Below, in pieces: positions 7,716-17,720 of a DNA stretch of 64,000 nucleotides. Origin of the DNA: Paracoccus limosus (GTDB lineage Bacteria > Pseudomonadota > Alphaproteobacteria > Rhodobacterales > Rhodobacteraceae); contig NZ_WMIF01000013.1 of assembly GCF_009711185.1 (NCBI RefSeq), positions 1-64,000 of the forward strand, written 5' to 3'. Within the stretch, counting starts at the first letter, position 1, and each line of letters begins with the position of its first letter. A program made the position numbers and the translations under genes. A model generated the notes under the pieces. That model was not told the DNA's origin, ran no database searches, and saw only the letters and a list, made by a program, of their open reading frames with translations.

Positions 7716-10250
7716 TCAGTAGAGACCGCCCGAGGAGAGCGTGCCGAAATCGGCCTTTTTCGGGATGACCTTTTTCTTGCCGGTCGAGGTCGTCACCGCC
7801 TGCCCGCCGTCGCGCGCGGAGGTGTAGAGCGGCAGCGTCGCCGGATCGGCGCGGCCAAAGCCGCCATCGACCATGCCGATGCCGCTGAGATCCTGACCGT
7901 CGCGGAAATATTCGGCGATGACATTGTCGCCCTTGGCATCCGGGCCGAGGATGGCGCCGGTGAAGCGGTCGACGTTCACGAAATGCCCGCCCGGCGGCAC
8001 CTTGAAGGCCGAGCCGCCATATTCCTTGATCGCCTGACGCATGAATTCCTGAAACACCGGAACGCAAAGTGTGCCGCCATAGGCATTGTCGCCCAGGCTG
8101 CGCGGCGTGTCATAGCCCAGATAGCAGCCGGCGACGATGTTCGAGGTAAAGCCGATGAACCACACGTCCTTGGCGTCATTGGTGGTCCCGGTCTTGCCCG
8201 CCACCGGCACCGGCAGCTTGACGCCGCGACCCGAGCCGCGCTTGACCACGCCCTCCATCATCGAGGTGACCTGATAGGCGGTGATCGCATCCAGCACCCG
8301 TTCGCGCGTGGTGCGCAGTTCGGGGGCGGCGCCGGCGGGCAGCGTCGGCTGATTGCAGGTCACGCATTGCTGCTGGTCGTGGCGATAGATGGTGCGGCCG
8401 CGCCGGTCCTGCACGCGGTCGACCAGCGTGGGTTCGACCCGCTCGCCGCCATTGGCAAACATCGCATAGGCCGCGACCATCTTGAAGAGCGTGGTTTCCT
8501 GCGAGCCGAGCGCATTGGCGAGGAACTGGCTGAAATGGTCATAGACGCCGAATTTCTCGGCATATTTCGCCACGGTATCCATGCCGATGTCTTGCGCGAT
8601 GCGGATGGTCATCAGGTTGCGCGACTGCTCGATCCCGATGCGCATCGGCGTCGGGCCGTAATATTTCCCGGTCGAGTTCTTGGGCGTCCAGAGGCCCTGC
8701 GGCGTGTTCACGGTGATCGGCTCATCCACCACGATGGTCGCGGGGTTGAAGCCCGAATCCAGTGCGGCGGCATAGACGAAGGGCTTGAAGCTGGAGCCCG
8801 GCTGGCGCTGCGCCTGCGTCGCGCGGTTGAAGACCGAGCTTTGATAGCTGAAGCCGCCCTGCATCGCCATGACGCGGCCGGTGTTCACGTCCATGGCCAT
8901 GAAGCCGCCCTCGATCTCGGGCACCTGACGCAGGGTCCAGCGGATCAGCGCGCCGGTCTTGTCATCGGTCATCTGGCGCACCAGCACCACATCGCCCAGA
9001 TCCAGGAGGTCAGAGGCCACCTTGGCCTTAGGGCCGAGCTTGCCGTCCGAAAGCCGTTTGCGCGCCCATTGCACGTCCTTGGCCGGAATGTCGGCGGTGC
9101 CCTGCTGGCCCTCGATGCCGATGGTGGCATCCGTGGCGCCAAGCGCCAGCACGACGGCGGGAGACCAGCCCTCGATGTCGCGCGGCACCTGGGCTGCGGC
9201 AAGGGCTGTGCGCCAGTCCTGTTCGCTGGCCAGCTTGTCTTCGGGGATGCGGATGCGGGTGCCGCGCCAGACGCCGCGACCGCGGTCATATTGCTCCAGC
9301 GCCTGTTGCAGGGCATGGGCCGCGACGCGCTGCAGGTCGGGTTCGACCGTGGCGCGGATCTGCAAGCCGCCGGTGAAGAATTCATCCTGACCGAACTGCG
9401 CCGAAAGCTGGCGCCGGATCTCGTCGGTGAAATAGTCGCGCGGCGGCATGGTGCTGCGCCAGGACGGGAAATCGCCGTTCTGCACGGTGCGCAGCGGCAG
9501 CGCCGACTCGAATTTATAGGTCGCCTCGTCGATATAGCCGTTCTGCCACATCTCGCGCAGGACGTAGTTGCGCCGTTCGGTGATGCGCTCCTTGTCGCGC
9601 ACCATGCTGCGCGAGGGGGCCTGCGGCATGGCGGCCAGCGTCGCCGCCTCATGTGGGGTCAGATCGGTCAGCGACTTGTTGAAATAGGTCTGCGCCGCCG
9701 CCGCCACGCCCGAGCTGTTCTGGCCCAGAAAGATCTCGTTCAGGTAAAGCTCAAGGATCTGGTCCTTGCTCAGCGACTGTTCCAGCCGGGTGGCGAGGAT
9801 CAGTTCCTTGACCTTGCGCTGGATGCTGCGGTCGCTGGACAGCAGGAAGTTCTTCATCACCTGCTGGGTGATGGTCGAGGCGCCACGCACGTTCTGGCCA
9901 CGCGTCTGCACCGCCTGCACCATCGCCCCGATCATGCCGCGCGGGTCGAAGCCGTGGTGGTGATAGAAGTTCTTGTCCTCGGCGCTGATGAAGGCCTCTT
10001 TCACCAGCTGCGGGATCTCGTCGATGGGCACGAAGATCCGGCGCTCCTCGGCGAATTCGTCGATCAGCTTGCCCTCGCCGGAATAGATCCGGCTGATGGT
10101 TTTGGGCGAATACTGCGCCAGCTGCTCATGGCTGGGCAGGTCGCGCGAATACATCCAGAAGACCGCTCCCAGAACCAGGGCGATGAAAACGGCGCCGGTG
10201 ACGATCCAGGAAAAGATCGCACCGAAAAACGAAAGGATAAATCGGAACAA
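7716..10250 (-). CDS. mrcA: Penicillin-binding protein 1A (bifunctional transglycosylase/transpeptidase)
   Basis: This class A PBP polymerises lipid II and cross-links peptidoglycan from the periplasmic face. The 844-residue protein has one N-terminal membrane anchor (about residues 10-35), a GT51 domain with the catalytic AEDKNFYHHHG motif, an OB-like insert, and a transpeptidase domain with SSFKPF (SxxK), SRN (SxN) and KTGTTND (KTG). It is transcribed in the same direction as the AmiC-type amidase upstream (96-bp gap), a common alphaproteobacterial cell-wall pair. The long reading frame on the opposite strand is a high-GC shadow. Confidence 0.96.
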   Translation of the reverse strand: MFRFILSFFGAIFSWIVTGAVFIALVLGAVFWMYSRDLPSHEQLAQYSPKTISRIYSGEGKLIDEFAEERRIFVPIDEIPQLVKEAFISAEDKNFYHHHGFDPRGMIGAMVQAVQTRGQNVRGASTITQQVMKNFLLSSDRSIQRKVKELILATRLEQSLSKDQILELYLNEIFLGQNSSGVAAAAQTYFNKSLTDLTPHEAATLAAMPQAPSRSMVRDKERITERRNYVLREMWQNGYIDEATYKFESALPLRTVQNGDFPSWRSTMPPRDYFTDEIRRQLSAQFGQDEFFTGGLQIRATVEPDLQRVAAHALQQALEQYDRGRGVWRGTRIRIPEDKLASEQDWRTALAAAQVPRDIEGWSPAVVLALGATDATIGIEGQQGTADIPAKDVQWARKRLSDGKLGPKAKVASDLLDLGDVVLVRQMTDDKTGALIRWTLRQVPEIEGGFMAMDVNTGRVMAMQGGFSYQSSVFNRATQAQRQPGSSFKPFVYAAALDSGFNPATIVVDEPITVNTPQGLWTPKNSTGKYYGPTPMRIGIEQSRNLMTIRIAQDIGMDTVAKYAEKFGVYDHFSQFLANALGSQETTLFKMVAAYAMFANGGERVEPTLVDRVQDRRGRTIYRHDQQQCVTCNQPTLPAGAAPELRTTRERVLDAITAYQVTSMMEGVVKRGSGRGVKLPVPVAGKTGTTNDAKDVWFIGFTSNIVAGCYLGYDTPRSLGDNAYGGTLCVPVFQEFMRQAIKEYGGSAFKVPPGGHFVNVDRFTGAILGPDAKGDNVIAEYFRDGQDLSGIGMVDGGFGRADPATLPLYTSARDGGQAVTTSTGKKKVIPKKADFGTLSSGGLY

Positions 10251-10345
10251 CTGCGGGCCTCTGGGGGTAAGCTTTGGACTCTATAGTCGGCGACCGGGCC
10301 AAGGTCAAAACACAACCTGCCTGTGGCGGAGATCCGGTCGCGGCG

Positions 10346-11575
10346 TCAATGCCGCGCGAGGCCGGCGCGGATGGCGTCATCCTGCGCCCATGCGCCGATT
10401 GCGCGGGTCAGGGCCTGGGCGGTGGCGGCGCGCCACGCCGGGTCAAAGAGGTTGTGGCGGTCGCCGGGATCGGTCAGGAAGCCTAGCTCGACCAGCACCG
10501 AGGGAATGTCGGGCGATTTCAGCACCGAAAAGCTGGCGCCGCGAATGGGCGTGCGGTGCATGCCGATGCCCGACTTGTTCAGTTCGGAGACGGCGAATTT
10601 CGCGAAAGCCTCGGATCGGGGATGGGTTTCCAGCCGCGCCAGATCCATCAGCGCGCCCGCCACCTCGTCATCGGCGCCGGCAAGGTCGACGCCCGACAGA
10701 AGGTCGGCGCGGTCGTGGCGCATGGCCAGTTCGCGGCTGGCGCGGTCGTCGGCCTCCTGGTTCCAGGTATAGATCGACAGGCCCGCCGCCTCGCCCGCCG
10801 GCAGCGCATCGGCATGCAGCGCGATGAACAGATCGGCCTGTCCGGCGCGGGCGATGGTCATGCGCCGTTCCAGCGGCACGAAACTGTCGTCGGTGCGGGT
10901 GGGCACCACCTCGAAGCCGGCGCGGGTCAGCATGTCGGAAAGTTCGCGGGCAAAGCCCAGCATCACCGCCGCCTCGCTGATGGCGCCGACCTGCGCGCCC
11001 GGGTCATGGCCGCCGTGGCCGGGGTCGATGGCCACGCGCAGGCTGCGCCCGGTGTGGCGATGCGGTTGCGGCGGCGGCAGGGCGGCCGGCTGCGGCAGAT
11101 CCCAGAGTGCCGAAAGCGCATTGCCACGGGTGACGAAATCCTTGGCCTCGACCGGGGCGATCGCAAGGTTCAGCCGCGCGCCCGCCCCTGCTGCGCCCTG
11201 CGTCTGGACGGCGCTGCGCAGCGCATAGGGGCCGGGCAATTCCACCACCATGCGCGACCAGCCGGGGCGAAAACGGCCCCAGCGGATCGCGGGTACGAGG
11301 TCGCGGCCGGGAATGGCATCAGGGGTGATGCGGGAAAAATCCAGCTCGCGGAAATCCACCACCAGCCGGGGCGGGCTGTCGAGGAAATAGACCCGGTAAG
11401 GCACCGGCTGGCTGAGCGCGAGTTGCAGATTCAGCGGGCGCGGCTTGCCCCGGTCGCGGCCTTCGGCGGTGATTGCCGATTGCGCCGGATCAAGCTGCGC
11501 CAGAGCCGATTTCGCGGGCTCCTGCGCCAGCGCCGGCAGCGCCAGCAGCATCAGGACGGCGATCAGCCGCCTCAT
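10346..11575 (-). CDS. amiC: N-acetylmuramoyl-L-alanine amidase (AmiC type)
   Basis: The periplasmic zinc amidase removes stem peptides from septal peptidoglycan for daughter-cell separation. The 409-residue precursor has a signal peptide (about 1-17, cut after ALA), an AMIN targeting domain (about 40-150), a Pro/His-rich linker, and an Amidase_3 domain from about residue 178. Visible zinc ligands are in DPGHGGHDPG and ALHAD, and the catalytic glutamate is in VLVELGFLTD. Its ATG overlaps the stop of the upstream aminotransferase by 4 bp (ATGA), so the two are translationally coupled, with PBP1A next. Confidence 0.94.
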   Translation of the reverse strand: MRRLIAVLMLLALPALAQEPAKSALAQLDPAQSAITAEGRDRGKPRPLNLQLALSQPVPYRVYFLDSPPRLVVDFRELDFSRITPDAIPGRDLVPAIRWGRFRPGWSRMVVELPGPYALRSAVQTQGAAGAGARLNLAIAPVEAKDFVTRGNALSALWDLPQPAALPPPQPHRHTGRSLRVAIDPGHGGHDPGAQVGAISEAAVMLGFARELSDMLTRAGFEVVPTRTDDSFVPLERRMTIARAGQADLFIALHADALPAGEAAGLSIYTWNQEADDRASRELAMRHDRADLLSGVDLAGADDEVAGALMDLARLETHPRSEAFAKFAVSELNKSGIGMHRTPIRGASFSVLKSPDIPSVLVELGFLTDPGDRHNLFDPAWRAATAQALTRAIGAWAQDDAIRAGLARH

Positions 11576-12729
11576 CGCGCCGCCCGTGCTGCGGTCCGCC
11601 CGGCCATGAAGCGTTCCAGCCGGTCCAGCCCTTCGGCAATCTCGGCGGACGAGCGGGCATAGCTGAAGCGCAGCGTGCGCGCGCCACGCCGCGGGTCGAA
11701 ATCGAGGCCGGGGGTGATGGCGACACCCGCCTCTTCAAGCACTTGCGCGCAAAAGCTGAGACTGTCGTCGGTCAGTTCGGAGACATCGGCATAAATGTAG
11801 AAGGCACCTTCGGGGGGCGCGATGCGGTCGAACCCCATTGCGGGCAGGCGTTCCAGCATCATACGACGATTTTCGGCGTAAACGGAAAGGTTTGCCTCGG
11901 CTTCCTCGATGCAGTCGAGCGCGGCGAGGGCCGCGACCTGACTGGCATGGGGCGGGCAGATGAACATGTTCTGCGCGATGCGTTCGACGGTGCGGATCAT
12001 CGTCTCGGGGACGACCATCCAACCGATGCGCCAGCCGGTCATGCTGAAATATTTGGAAAAGCTGTTGATGACGACGACCTCGTCGGTGACCTCCAGCGCG
12101 GAGTGGAAACCGGCGCCATAGTCGAGCCCGTGATAGATCTCGTCCGAGACGATGCTGATGTTCAGTTCGGCTGCGCGCGAGGTCAGCGCCGCCAGCTCGT
12201 CGCGGCGCAGCACCGTGCCCGAGGGATTGCCGGGCGAGGCAAGGATCAGCCCCTGCACATCGGCCGGCAGATCCTGCGGCTGCGGTTGATAGCGGCTTTC
12301 GGCGCGGGTCTGGATGCCCACGGGTTCGAGCGACATGGCGCGCAGGATCTGGCGATAGCTGGGATAGCCCGGCTCGCCCAGAGCCACGCGGTCGCCGGCA
12401 TCGAAAAGCGCGGCAAAGGCAAGGATGAAGGCCCCCGACGAGCCCGGCGTCACGATGACGCGGGCCGGGTCCAGATCCAGCCCATACCAGCGCTTGTAAA
12501 GCCCGGCGATGCCCCGGCGCAATTCGGGCAGACCCAGCGCGACCGTATAGCCCAGTGGCTGGTCCAGCGCCTGCGCCAATGCGGCGCGCGCCGCAGCGGG
12601 GGCCGGGGTCGAGGGTTGGCCGACCTCCATATGGATGATGTGGCGCCCGGCGGCCTCGGCCTTGCGGGCGGCTTCCATCACGTCCATGACGATGAAGGGG
12701 TCCACCTGGCCCCGGTGCGACTGTCTCAT
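11572..12729 (-). CDS. Pyridoxal-phosphate aminotransferase, class I/II
   Basis: The product is 385 residues with the fold type I pattern: a TPGSSGAF cofactor loop, SDEIYHGLDYG with the aspartate and tyrosine that bind PLP, and SFSKYFSMTGWRIGW containing the PLP-binding lysine. The C-terminal LRFSYA arginine binds the substrate carboxylate. It resembles the broad AspC/ArAT subfamily, but the amino-acid substrate cannot be fixed from sequence. It heads an operon with amiC (4-bp overlap). The starting ATG at 12729 precedes MRQSHRGQVDPF, typical of this subfamily. Confidence 0.9.
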   Translation of the reverse strand: MRQSHRGQVDPFIVMDVMEAARKAEAAGRHIIHMEVGQPSTPAPAAARAALAQALDQPLGYTVALGLPELRRGIAGLYKRWYGLDLDPARVIVTPGSSGAFILAFAALFDAGDRVALGEPGYPSYRQILRAMSLEPVGIQTRAESRYQPQPQDLPADVQGLILASPGNPSGTVLRRDELAALTSRAAELNISIVSDEIYHGLDYGAGFHSALEVTDEVVVINSFSKYFSMTGWRIGWMVVPETMIRTVERIAQNMFICPPHASQVAALAALDCIEEAEANLSVYAENRRMMLERLPAMGFDRIAPPEGAFYIYADVSELTDDSLSFCAQVLEEAGVAITPGLDFDPRRGARTLRFSYARSSAEIAEGLDRLERFMAGRTAARAAR

Positions 12730-12888
12730 CTTTGCCTCGATGGTTTTCGTCCGGGTATCACAACTTGCCGGCTTGCGGTCAAGCGCCGGCGGTCAAGCCC
12801 GCGTGAAGCACCGCCGCCGCCGGGTGCTGGCGGCTTGCAACCGCCGGTCGGGCGCGCCAAGCTTTGCGCGACACGGAAAGGACACCCG

Positions 12889-13632
12889 ATGAAAGCCCTG
12901 TTGACCGCCGCGCTGCTGGCCGCGACCGCCCTGCCCGCCGCAGCCTTCGATCCCGCCAAGATGAACGATGTCGAAAAGGCCGCCTTTGGCGATGCCGTGC
13001 GCGAATATCTGATGGCCAACCCCTCGGTTCTGGTCGAGGCGATCAACGTGCTGGAAGAGCGCCGGGTTGCCGACGAATCCAAAAATGACAAGCTGTTGGT
13101 GGAAAACAACAAGGCCGAGATTCTTGACGACGGCCATAGCTGGGTCGGCGGCAATCCCAATGGCGATGTCACGCTGGTCGAGTTCTTTGACTATCGCTGC
13201 GGTTACTGCAAACAGGTCAATCCGCAGCTGGAACAGCTGATGCAGTCGGATGGCAATGTGAAGGTCATCCTGAAGGAATTCCCGATCCTGACTGCCGAGA
13301 GCGAGCTGGCGGCGAAATTCGCGGTGGCGGTGCAGCAGGTCTCGGGGGCGGATGCCTACAAGAAGGTGCATGACGCGCTGATGGCCAATCGCGGTCCGGT
13401 CAATCTGGAGACCTTGGGCAAGCTCGCCGACGATCAGGGACTGGACCGCAAGGCGGTGCTGGACCGGATGAACGGCGAAGAGGTCATGGCGGTGCTGCGC
13501 GCCAACAAGCAACTGGCCGAGAAGATGAGCATCATGGGCACGCCCACCTTTATCATCAATGGCGAGATGATTCGCGGCGTGCCGGGGGCCGGGCTGGAAA
13601 GCGCCGTGCAGGGCGTGCGCAACGAGGGCTGA
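12889..13632 (+). CDS. DsbA-family thiol:disulfide oxidoreductase, periplasmic
   Basis: The 247-residue precursor has a signal peptide (about 1-19, TALPAAA), an N-terminal helical extension of about 65 residues typical of alphaproteobacterial DsbA/ScsC-like proteins, and a thioredoxin fold with CGYC at residues 104-107 and the cis-proline loop GTPTF. It probably oxidises or isomerises disulfides in exported proteins. AAGGA lies 8 nt before the ATG at 12889. It is monocistronic, divergent from the aminotransferase and followed by a terminator. Confidence 0.93.
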   Translation: MKALLTAALLAATALPAAAFDPAKMNDVEKAAFGDAVREYLMANPSVLVEAINVLEERRVADESKNDKLLVENNKAEILDDGHSWVGGNPNGDVTLVEFFDYRCGYCKQVNPQLEQLMQSDGNVKVILKEFPILTAESELAAKFAVAVQQVSGADAYKKVHDALMANRGPVNLETLGKLADDQGLDRKAVLDRMNGEEVMAVLRANKQLAEKMSIMGTPTFIINGEMIRGVPGAGLESAVQGVRNEG

Positions 13633-13672
13633 GCCCGATCCCCCGCGCCCGGCTGGTGGCGCGGTTGCGGAT

Positions 13673-13693
13673 GGGTATTTGGAAAATGGTGAA
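13673..13693 (+). repeat. Intergenic repeat A, copy 2
   Basis: GGGTATTTGGAAA followed by ATGGTGAA lies in the convergent gap between the dsbA-like gene and ispG. Its last bases merge into the stem of the terminator that follows. Confidence 0.75.
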
Positions 13694-13729
13694 GGCGGGG
13701 GCGCTGTGCTGCGGCCCCGCCTTTGTTTT
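13692..13729 (+). terminator. Terminator of the DsbA-like gene
   Basis: The stem AAGGCGGGG/CCCCGCCTT with a 14-nt GC-rich loop is followed by TGTTTTG. It lies in the convergent gap with ispG. Confidence 0.75.
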
Positions 13730-13738
13730 GATATGCGC

Positions 13739-14863
13739 CTATTCGGCGGCCTGCGCCTCGGCCGCCTCGATGGCGGCGGCGCGTTCCTCGACCAGCGAGA
13801 CGATGTGATCGACCATCTGGTCGTTCGACATCTTGTGATCGTGCTTGCCGGCCAGATAGACCATGCCCGAGCCGGCACCGCCGCCGGTGAAGCCGATGTC
13901 GGTCATCAGCGCCTCGCCGGGGCCGTTGACGACGCAGCCGATGATCGACAGGCTGATCGGGGTCTTGATGTGTTCGAGGCGTTTTTCCAGCGTTTCCACG
14001 GTCTTGATCACGTCGAAGCCCTGACGCGCGCAGCTGGGGCAGGAAATGATCTGCACGCCGCGGGTGCGCAGGCCGAGCGATTTCAGGATCTCGAAGCCGA
14101 CCTTGACCTCTTCGACCGGATCGGCGGAGAGGCTGACGCGGATCGTGTCGCCGATGCCCGACCACAGCAGATTGCCAAGGCCGATGGCGGATTTGACCGT
14201 GCCGCCGACGAAACCGCCGGCCTCGGTGATGCCGAGGTGAATCGGGGCGTCGGTCGCCTCGGCCAGCTGCTGATAGGCGGCGGCGGCGAGGAACACGTCG
14301 CTGGCCTTCACGCTGATCTTGAATTCGTGGAAGTCGTTGTCCTGCAGGATCTTGATGTGATCGAGGCCGGATTCCACCATCGCATCCGGGCAGGGCTCGC
14401 CGTATTTTTCCAGCAGATGCTTTTCGAGGCTGCCGGCATTGACGCCGATGCGGATCGAGCAGCCGTGGTCGCGGGCGGCGTTGATCACCTCGCGGACGCG
14501 CGTCGCGTCGCCGATATTGCCGGGGTTGATGCGCAGGCAGGCGGCACCGGCCTCGGCGGCCTCGATGGCGCGTTTGTAGTGGAAATGGATGTCCGCGACG
14601 ATCGGCACCGGGCTTTCGCGGCAGATCTCGCGCAGGGCGCGGGTCGAGGATTCGTCCGGGGTCGAGACGCGGACGATATCAGCGCCGACATCGGCCGAGC
14701 GGATGATCTGATCCAGCGTCGCGCGCACGTCGCTGGTGTCGGTATTGGTCATGGTCTGCACGCTGATCGGCGCGTCGCCGCCGACCGGGACCTTGCCGAC
14801 CATGATCTGGCGCGACTTGCGGCGGTCGATATTGCGCCAAGGGCGGATCGGGTTATGCGACAT
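13739..14863 (-). CDS. ispG: 4-hydroxy-3-methylbut-2-en-1-yl diphosphate synthase (flavodoxin type)
   Basis: IspG performs the penultimate step of the MEP isoprenoid pathway with a [4Fe-4S] cluster. The 374-residue protein starts [15 protein letters not shown] and carries a TIM-barrel half with ISVQTMTNT, then the cluster-binding half with SCPSCARQG and [10 protein letters not shown]. The single-domain length fits the bacterial GcpE form. It lies 108 bp downstream of the RodZ-like gene on the same strand, a conserved alphaproteobacterial pairing. ispH, the next step, is also in this window at 59.7 kb. Confidence 0.96.
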   Translation of the reverse strand: MSHNPIRPWRNIDRRKSRQIMVGKVPVGGDAPISVQTMTNTDTSDVRATLDQIIRSADVGADIVRVSTPDESSTRALREICRESPVPIVADIHFHYKRAIEAAEAGAACLRINPGNIGDATRVREVINAARDHGCSIRIGVNAGSLEKHLLEKYGEPCPDAMVESGLDHIKILQDNDFHEFKISVKASDVFLAAAAYQQLAEATDAPIHLGITEAGGFVGGTVKSAIGLGNLLWSGIGDTIRVSLSADPVEEVKVGFEILKSLGLRTRGVQIISCPSCARQGFDVIKTVETLEKRLEHIKTPISLSIIGCVVNGPGEALMTDIGFTGGGAGSGMVYLAGKHDHKMSNDQMVDHIVSLVEERAAAIEAAEAQAAE

Positions 14864-14971
14864 GATCGGGGGCCTTTGCAGCGAAAGCGGCTATTCCCGG
14901 TCAGAGATAGGCCGATGCGGCGCTGCCGGCAAGCCGCCGGGCGCCGCAGGGGTGTGAAGAAGTCGTGACGG

Positions 14972-16216
14972 CTATTCCTGCTGTTCGCCCGCACGGGCCG
15001 GATCGGCCGAGGCCAGCGAGATCATCTGCGCCAGTTCGGGATCCTTGGCCGGATCGGCATAGGCGAATTTCGCGGTCAGCGCCTCGGCCGAAAGCTCGAC
15101 ATTCTTGACGACCTTGGCGCCGGGCGCGGCCGGGCCATAGGTGCGGCCGTTGACGGCGAAATAGATGGCGCCGGAATTGCCGGTGCGCAGGATCGGCGTG
15201 CCGTCGAGCTTGGGCAGGATGAACCGTTCGCCGGCGTCCATGGTCTTTTCCAGAAGCACGGTGCCATCGGCCGAGGTCACGCGCACCCATGCCGGGCGCG
15301 CGGCCAGCACCTCGACTGCGGAGGCGCCGGGGGCAACCGCCTGCACGGCAACCGTGGTCGCGGGCGGCACCGGGCCGGCGGCCTGCGCGCTTTGCTGCGC
15401 ATCAAGCGGGGCGGCGGTTTCGGGCGTGACGACGGCGGACTGGGCGATATTGCTGGCGGCGGGCAGCACCGCCGGGTTCAGGCCGGGGTCGATGGCGGCG
15501 ATGGGGCCGTCGCGGGCGACCAGAACCGGCACTTCAAGCGCCTGCGGGCGATAGGTGCGGTCGATGCCTTCGGGGCGCGGCAGGTTCACCTCGGCCGAAT
15601 CGACGGTTTCGGGGGCAGCAGCCTCTTGCACGGGATCGAGCGCCGCGACCACGCCGGGCGATTGCTCACCGGGGGTCAGGTTGACCTTTTGCACCTCGCG
15701 CAGCACCGACCAGCCGCCATAGCCAAGGCCGCAGGCCAGCAGCACCATCACCAGAACCGAGCCGATGGCGCGCGGCTCGACCGAGGACCACATGCTTTCG
15801 GGTTTGGGCAGAAAGATCGGATGCGGGTTGGCCAATGCCTCGGCCGGGTCCGAGGCGCGGCGCTGCGGCTTGGGACCGGCGGCGACGGGGGCCATGCCAT
15901 GCGTCGGCTGGAAGCCCGATTCCTGGCAGAAGCGGCGATAGGTCCATTCCGGGGCCAGCCCCAGATACCGGGCATAGGACCGCACGTAGCCCGCCACGAA
16001 GCTTGGCGCGTCGAAGGCCGAGACATCGCAATTCTCGATTGCGGCGACATAGGACGCGCGGATGCGCAATTCGCGCTGCACATCCAGCAGCGATTTGCCC
16101 AGCGTGGCGCGTTCGCCCCGCATCAGATCGCCCAGCCGGAAATCCGGATCATCCGCCCCATGCGGAAAATCCGGCAGTTCATGCTGCAACGGGGGGGTTC
16201 CCCTCAGCCCATTCAT
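14972..16216 (-). CDS. RodZ-like helix-turn-helix membrane protein
   Basis: The 414-residue product has a RodZ-type layout. A cytoplasmic helix-turn-helix (about residues 30-95, ATLGKSLLDVQRELRI and YVAAIE) is followed by a single transmembrane segment (about 152-173), a long Ala/Pro-rich periplasmic linker, and a C-terminal beta domain of the DUF4115 type (about 325-400). RodZ links MreB to the cell-wall elongation machinery. The neighbour ispG is a typical partner. The function is inferred from architecture and synteny. Confidence 0.85.
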   Translation of the reverse strand: MNGLRGTPPLQHELPDFPHGADDPDFRLGDLMRGERATLGKSLLDVQRELRIRASYVAAIENCDVSAFDAPSFVAGYVRSYARYLGLAPEWTYRRFCQESGFQPTHGMAPVAAGPKPQRRASDPAEALANPHPIFLPKPESMWSSVEPRAIGSVLVMVLLACGLGYGGWSVLREVQKVNLTPGEQSPGVVAALDPVQEAAAPETVDSAEVNLPRPEGIDRTYRPQALEVPVLVARDGPIAAIDPGLNPAVLPAASNIAQSAVVTPETAAPLDAQQSAQAAGPVPPATTVAVQAVAPGASAVEVLAARPAWVRVTSADGTVLLEKTMDAGERFILPKLDGTPILRTGNSGAIYFAVNGRTYGPAAPGAKVVKNVELSAEALTAKFAYADPAKDPELAQMISLASADPARAGEQQE

Positions 16217-16323
16217 CGCCCGTGCCTCGTTTTTTGCTGCTGCATCTCCTCGAATCAGGAGAATCTCACAGGTTCATTAGAGGAAGGTTATCACGGGCGC
16301 GAGAGCATATCACCAGTCATCCG

Positions 16324-17559
16324 TCAGGCCACACTCGCCGAACGGTTGAGCTTGCACATAGACCACAGCGCATCCATCGCCTTGACCAGACCGTCGATTT
16401 CGCGCGGATCATGCACGGGCGACGGGGTAAGGCGCAGCCGCTCGGTGCCGCGCGGCACAGTCGGGAAGTTGATCGGCTGCACATAGATGCCGAAATCGGC
16501 CAGCAGCATGTCCGACAGCGCTTTGCAATGCACCGGATGGCCGACATGCACCGGCACGATATGGCTGCCATGGTCCATGATCGGCATGCCAAGGCCGCGC
16601 AGACGCATCTTCAGGATGCGGGCGTTCAGCTGTTGCTGGTCGCGCAGCACCTGCCCCTCGGCCGTCTTGAGGAAGGCGATCGAGGCCGCAGCCCCCGCCG
16701 CAACCGCCGGCGGCAGCGAGGTGGTGAAGATGAAGCCCGGCGCATAGGAGCGGATCGCGTCCATCATCTTGGCCGTGCCGGCGATATAGCCGCCGAAAAC
16801 GCCAAAGGCCTTGGCCAGCGTGCCGTTGAACATGTCGATGCGATGCATCAGCCCGTCGCGTTCGGCGACGCCGCCGCCGCGCGGACCATACATGCCGACG
16901 GCATGGACCTCGTCGAGATAGGTCAGCGCGTTGAACTCATCCGCCAGATCGCAGATCGCGGCGATGGGGCCGAAATCGCCATCCATCGAGTAGATCGATT
17001 CAAAGGCGATGAGCTTGGGCGCCTCGGGATCGTCGGCGGCCAGCAATTCGCGCAGATGTTCGACATCATTGTGGCGGAAGATGCGCTTGGCGCCGTCGAA
17101 ACGCTTGATGCCCTCGATCATCGATGCGTGGTTCAGCGCGTCCGAATAGATGATCAGGCCCGGGAACAGCTTGCGCAGCGTCGAAAGCGTGGCGTCATTG
17201 GCGGTATAGGCGCTGGAGAAGACCAGCGAGGCCTCTTTGCCATGCAGATCGGCCAGCTCGGCTTCCAGCTGCTTGTGATAGACCGTGGTGCCCGAGATGT
17301 TGCGCGTGCCGCCTGAACCGGCGCCGGTCGAATCCAGCGCCTCGTGCATGGCGTTCAGCACCACCGGATGCTGGCCCATGCCCAGATAGTCGTTGCCGCA
17401 CCAGACGGTGATCTCGGTCTCGGACCCGTCGGGGCGCGTCCAGATGGCCTTGGGATAAGCCCCCTTGCGGCGCTCGATATCGATGAAGGTGCGATAGCGC
17501 CCCTCGTCATGCAATTTGCCGATGGCCTGATCGAGAGCGGCAGAATAGTCCATCTTCAT
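16324..17559 (-). CDS. hemA: 5-aminolevulinate synthase
   Basis: HemA condenses glycine with succinyl-CoA to form 5-aminolevulinate, the C4 route to tetrapyrroles found in alphaproteobacteria. The 411-residue protein shows the glycine-rich [23 protein letters not shown], and [10 protein letters not shown] with the PLP lysine at residue 250. A perfect FNR box lies 62 bp upstream of the ATG with a -10-like CATGAT at the right distance for class II activation. This fits oxygen-responsive control of hemA by FnrL as known in Rhodobacter. hemC and hemE lie elsewhere in the window. Confidence 0.97.
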   Translation of the reverse strand: MKMDYSAALDQAIGKLHDEGRYRTFIDIERRKGAYPKAIWTRPDGSETEITVWCGNDYLGMGQHPVVLNAMHEALDSTGAGSGGTRNISGTTVYHKQLEAELADLHGKEASLVFSSAYTANDATLSTLRKLFPGLIIYSDALNHASMIEGIKRFDGAKRIFRHNDVEHLRELLAADDPEAPKLIAFESIYSMDGDFGPIAAICDLADEFNALTYLDEVHAVGMYGPRGGGVAERDGLMHRIDMFNGTLAKAFGVFGGYIAGTAKMMDAIRSYAPGFIFTTSLPPAVAAGAAASIAFLKTAEGQVLRDQQQLNARILKMRLRGLGMPIMDHGSHIVPVHVGHPVHCKALSDMLLADFGIYVQPINFPTVPRGTERLRLTPSPVHDPREIDGLVKAMDALWSMCKLNRSASVA

Positions 17560-17620
17560 CCCTTACCTTGCTTGAACTTGCTCGCTTGGGGGATCATGGT
17601 CCGATCCCGCGGGTTCTGAC

Positions 17621-17634
17621 TTGATACGGATCAA
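17621..17634. promoter_or_regulatory. FNR box upstream of hemA
   Basis: TTGATACGGATCAA matches the FNR consensus TTGAT-N4-ATCAA exactly. Its centre is 32 bp from a CATGAT -10 candidate on the minus strand (17598-17593), which places the box at about -41.5 relative to the hemA start site. The M20 dipeptidase gene is divergent and begins 87 bp to the right, so the box could serve both. Confidence 0.8.
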
Positions 17635-17720
17635 TCCGGTGAAAATATAGGGCCAAATTGTCGCATTACGACCATGGGAGCATCTGTTTGCCCCCAAAAA
17701 GCAGTCTGGAAAGGCATGAG

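Noticed and set aside
7662..10286. Open frame of 874 codons on the plus strand opposite the PBP1A gene
   Set aside because: It mirrors PBP1A, is rich in His, Arg, Ala and Gly as antisense GC-rich frames are, and resembles no family; the PBP1A motifs are complete on the other strand.
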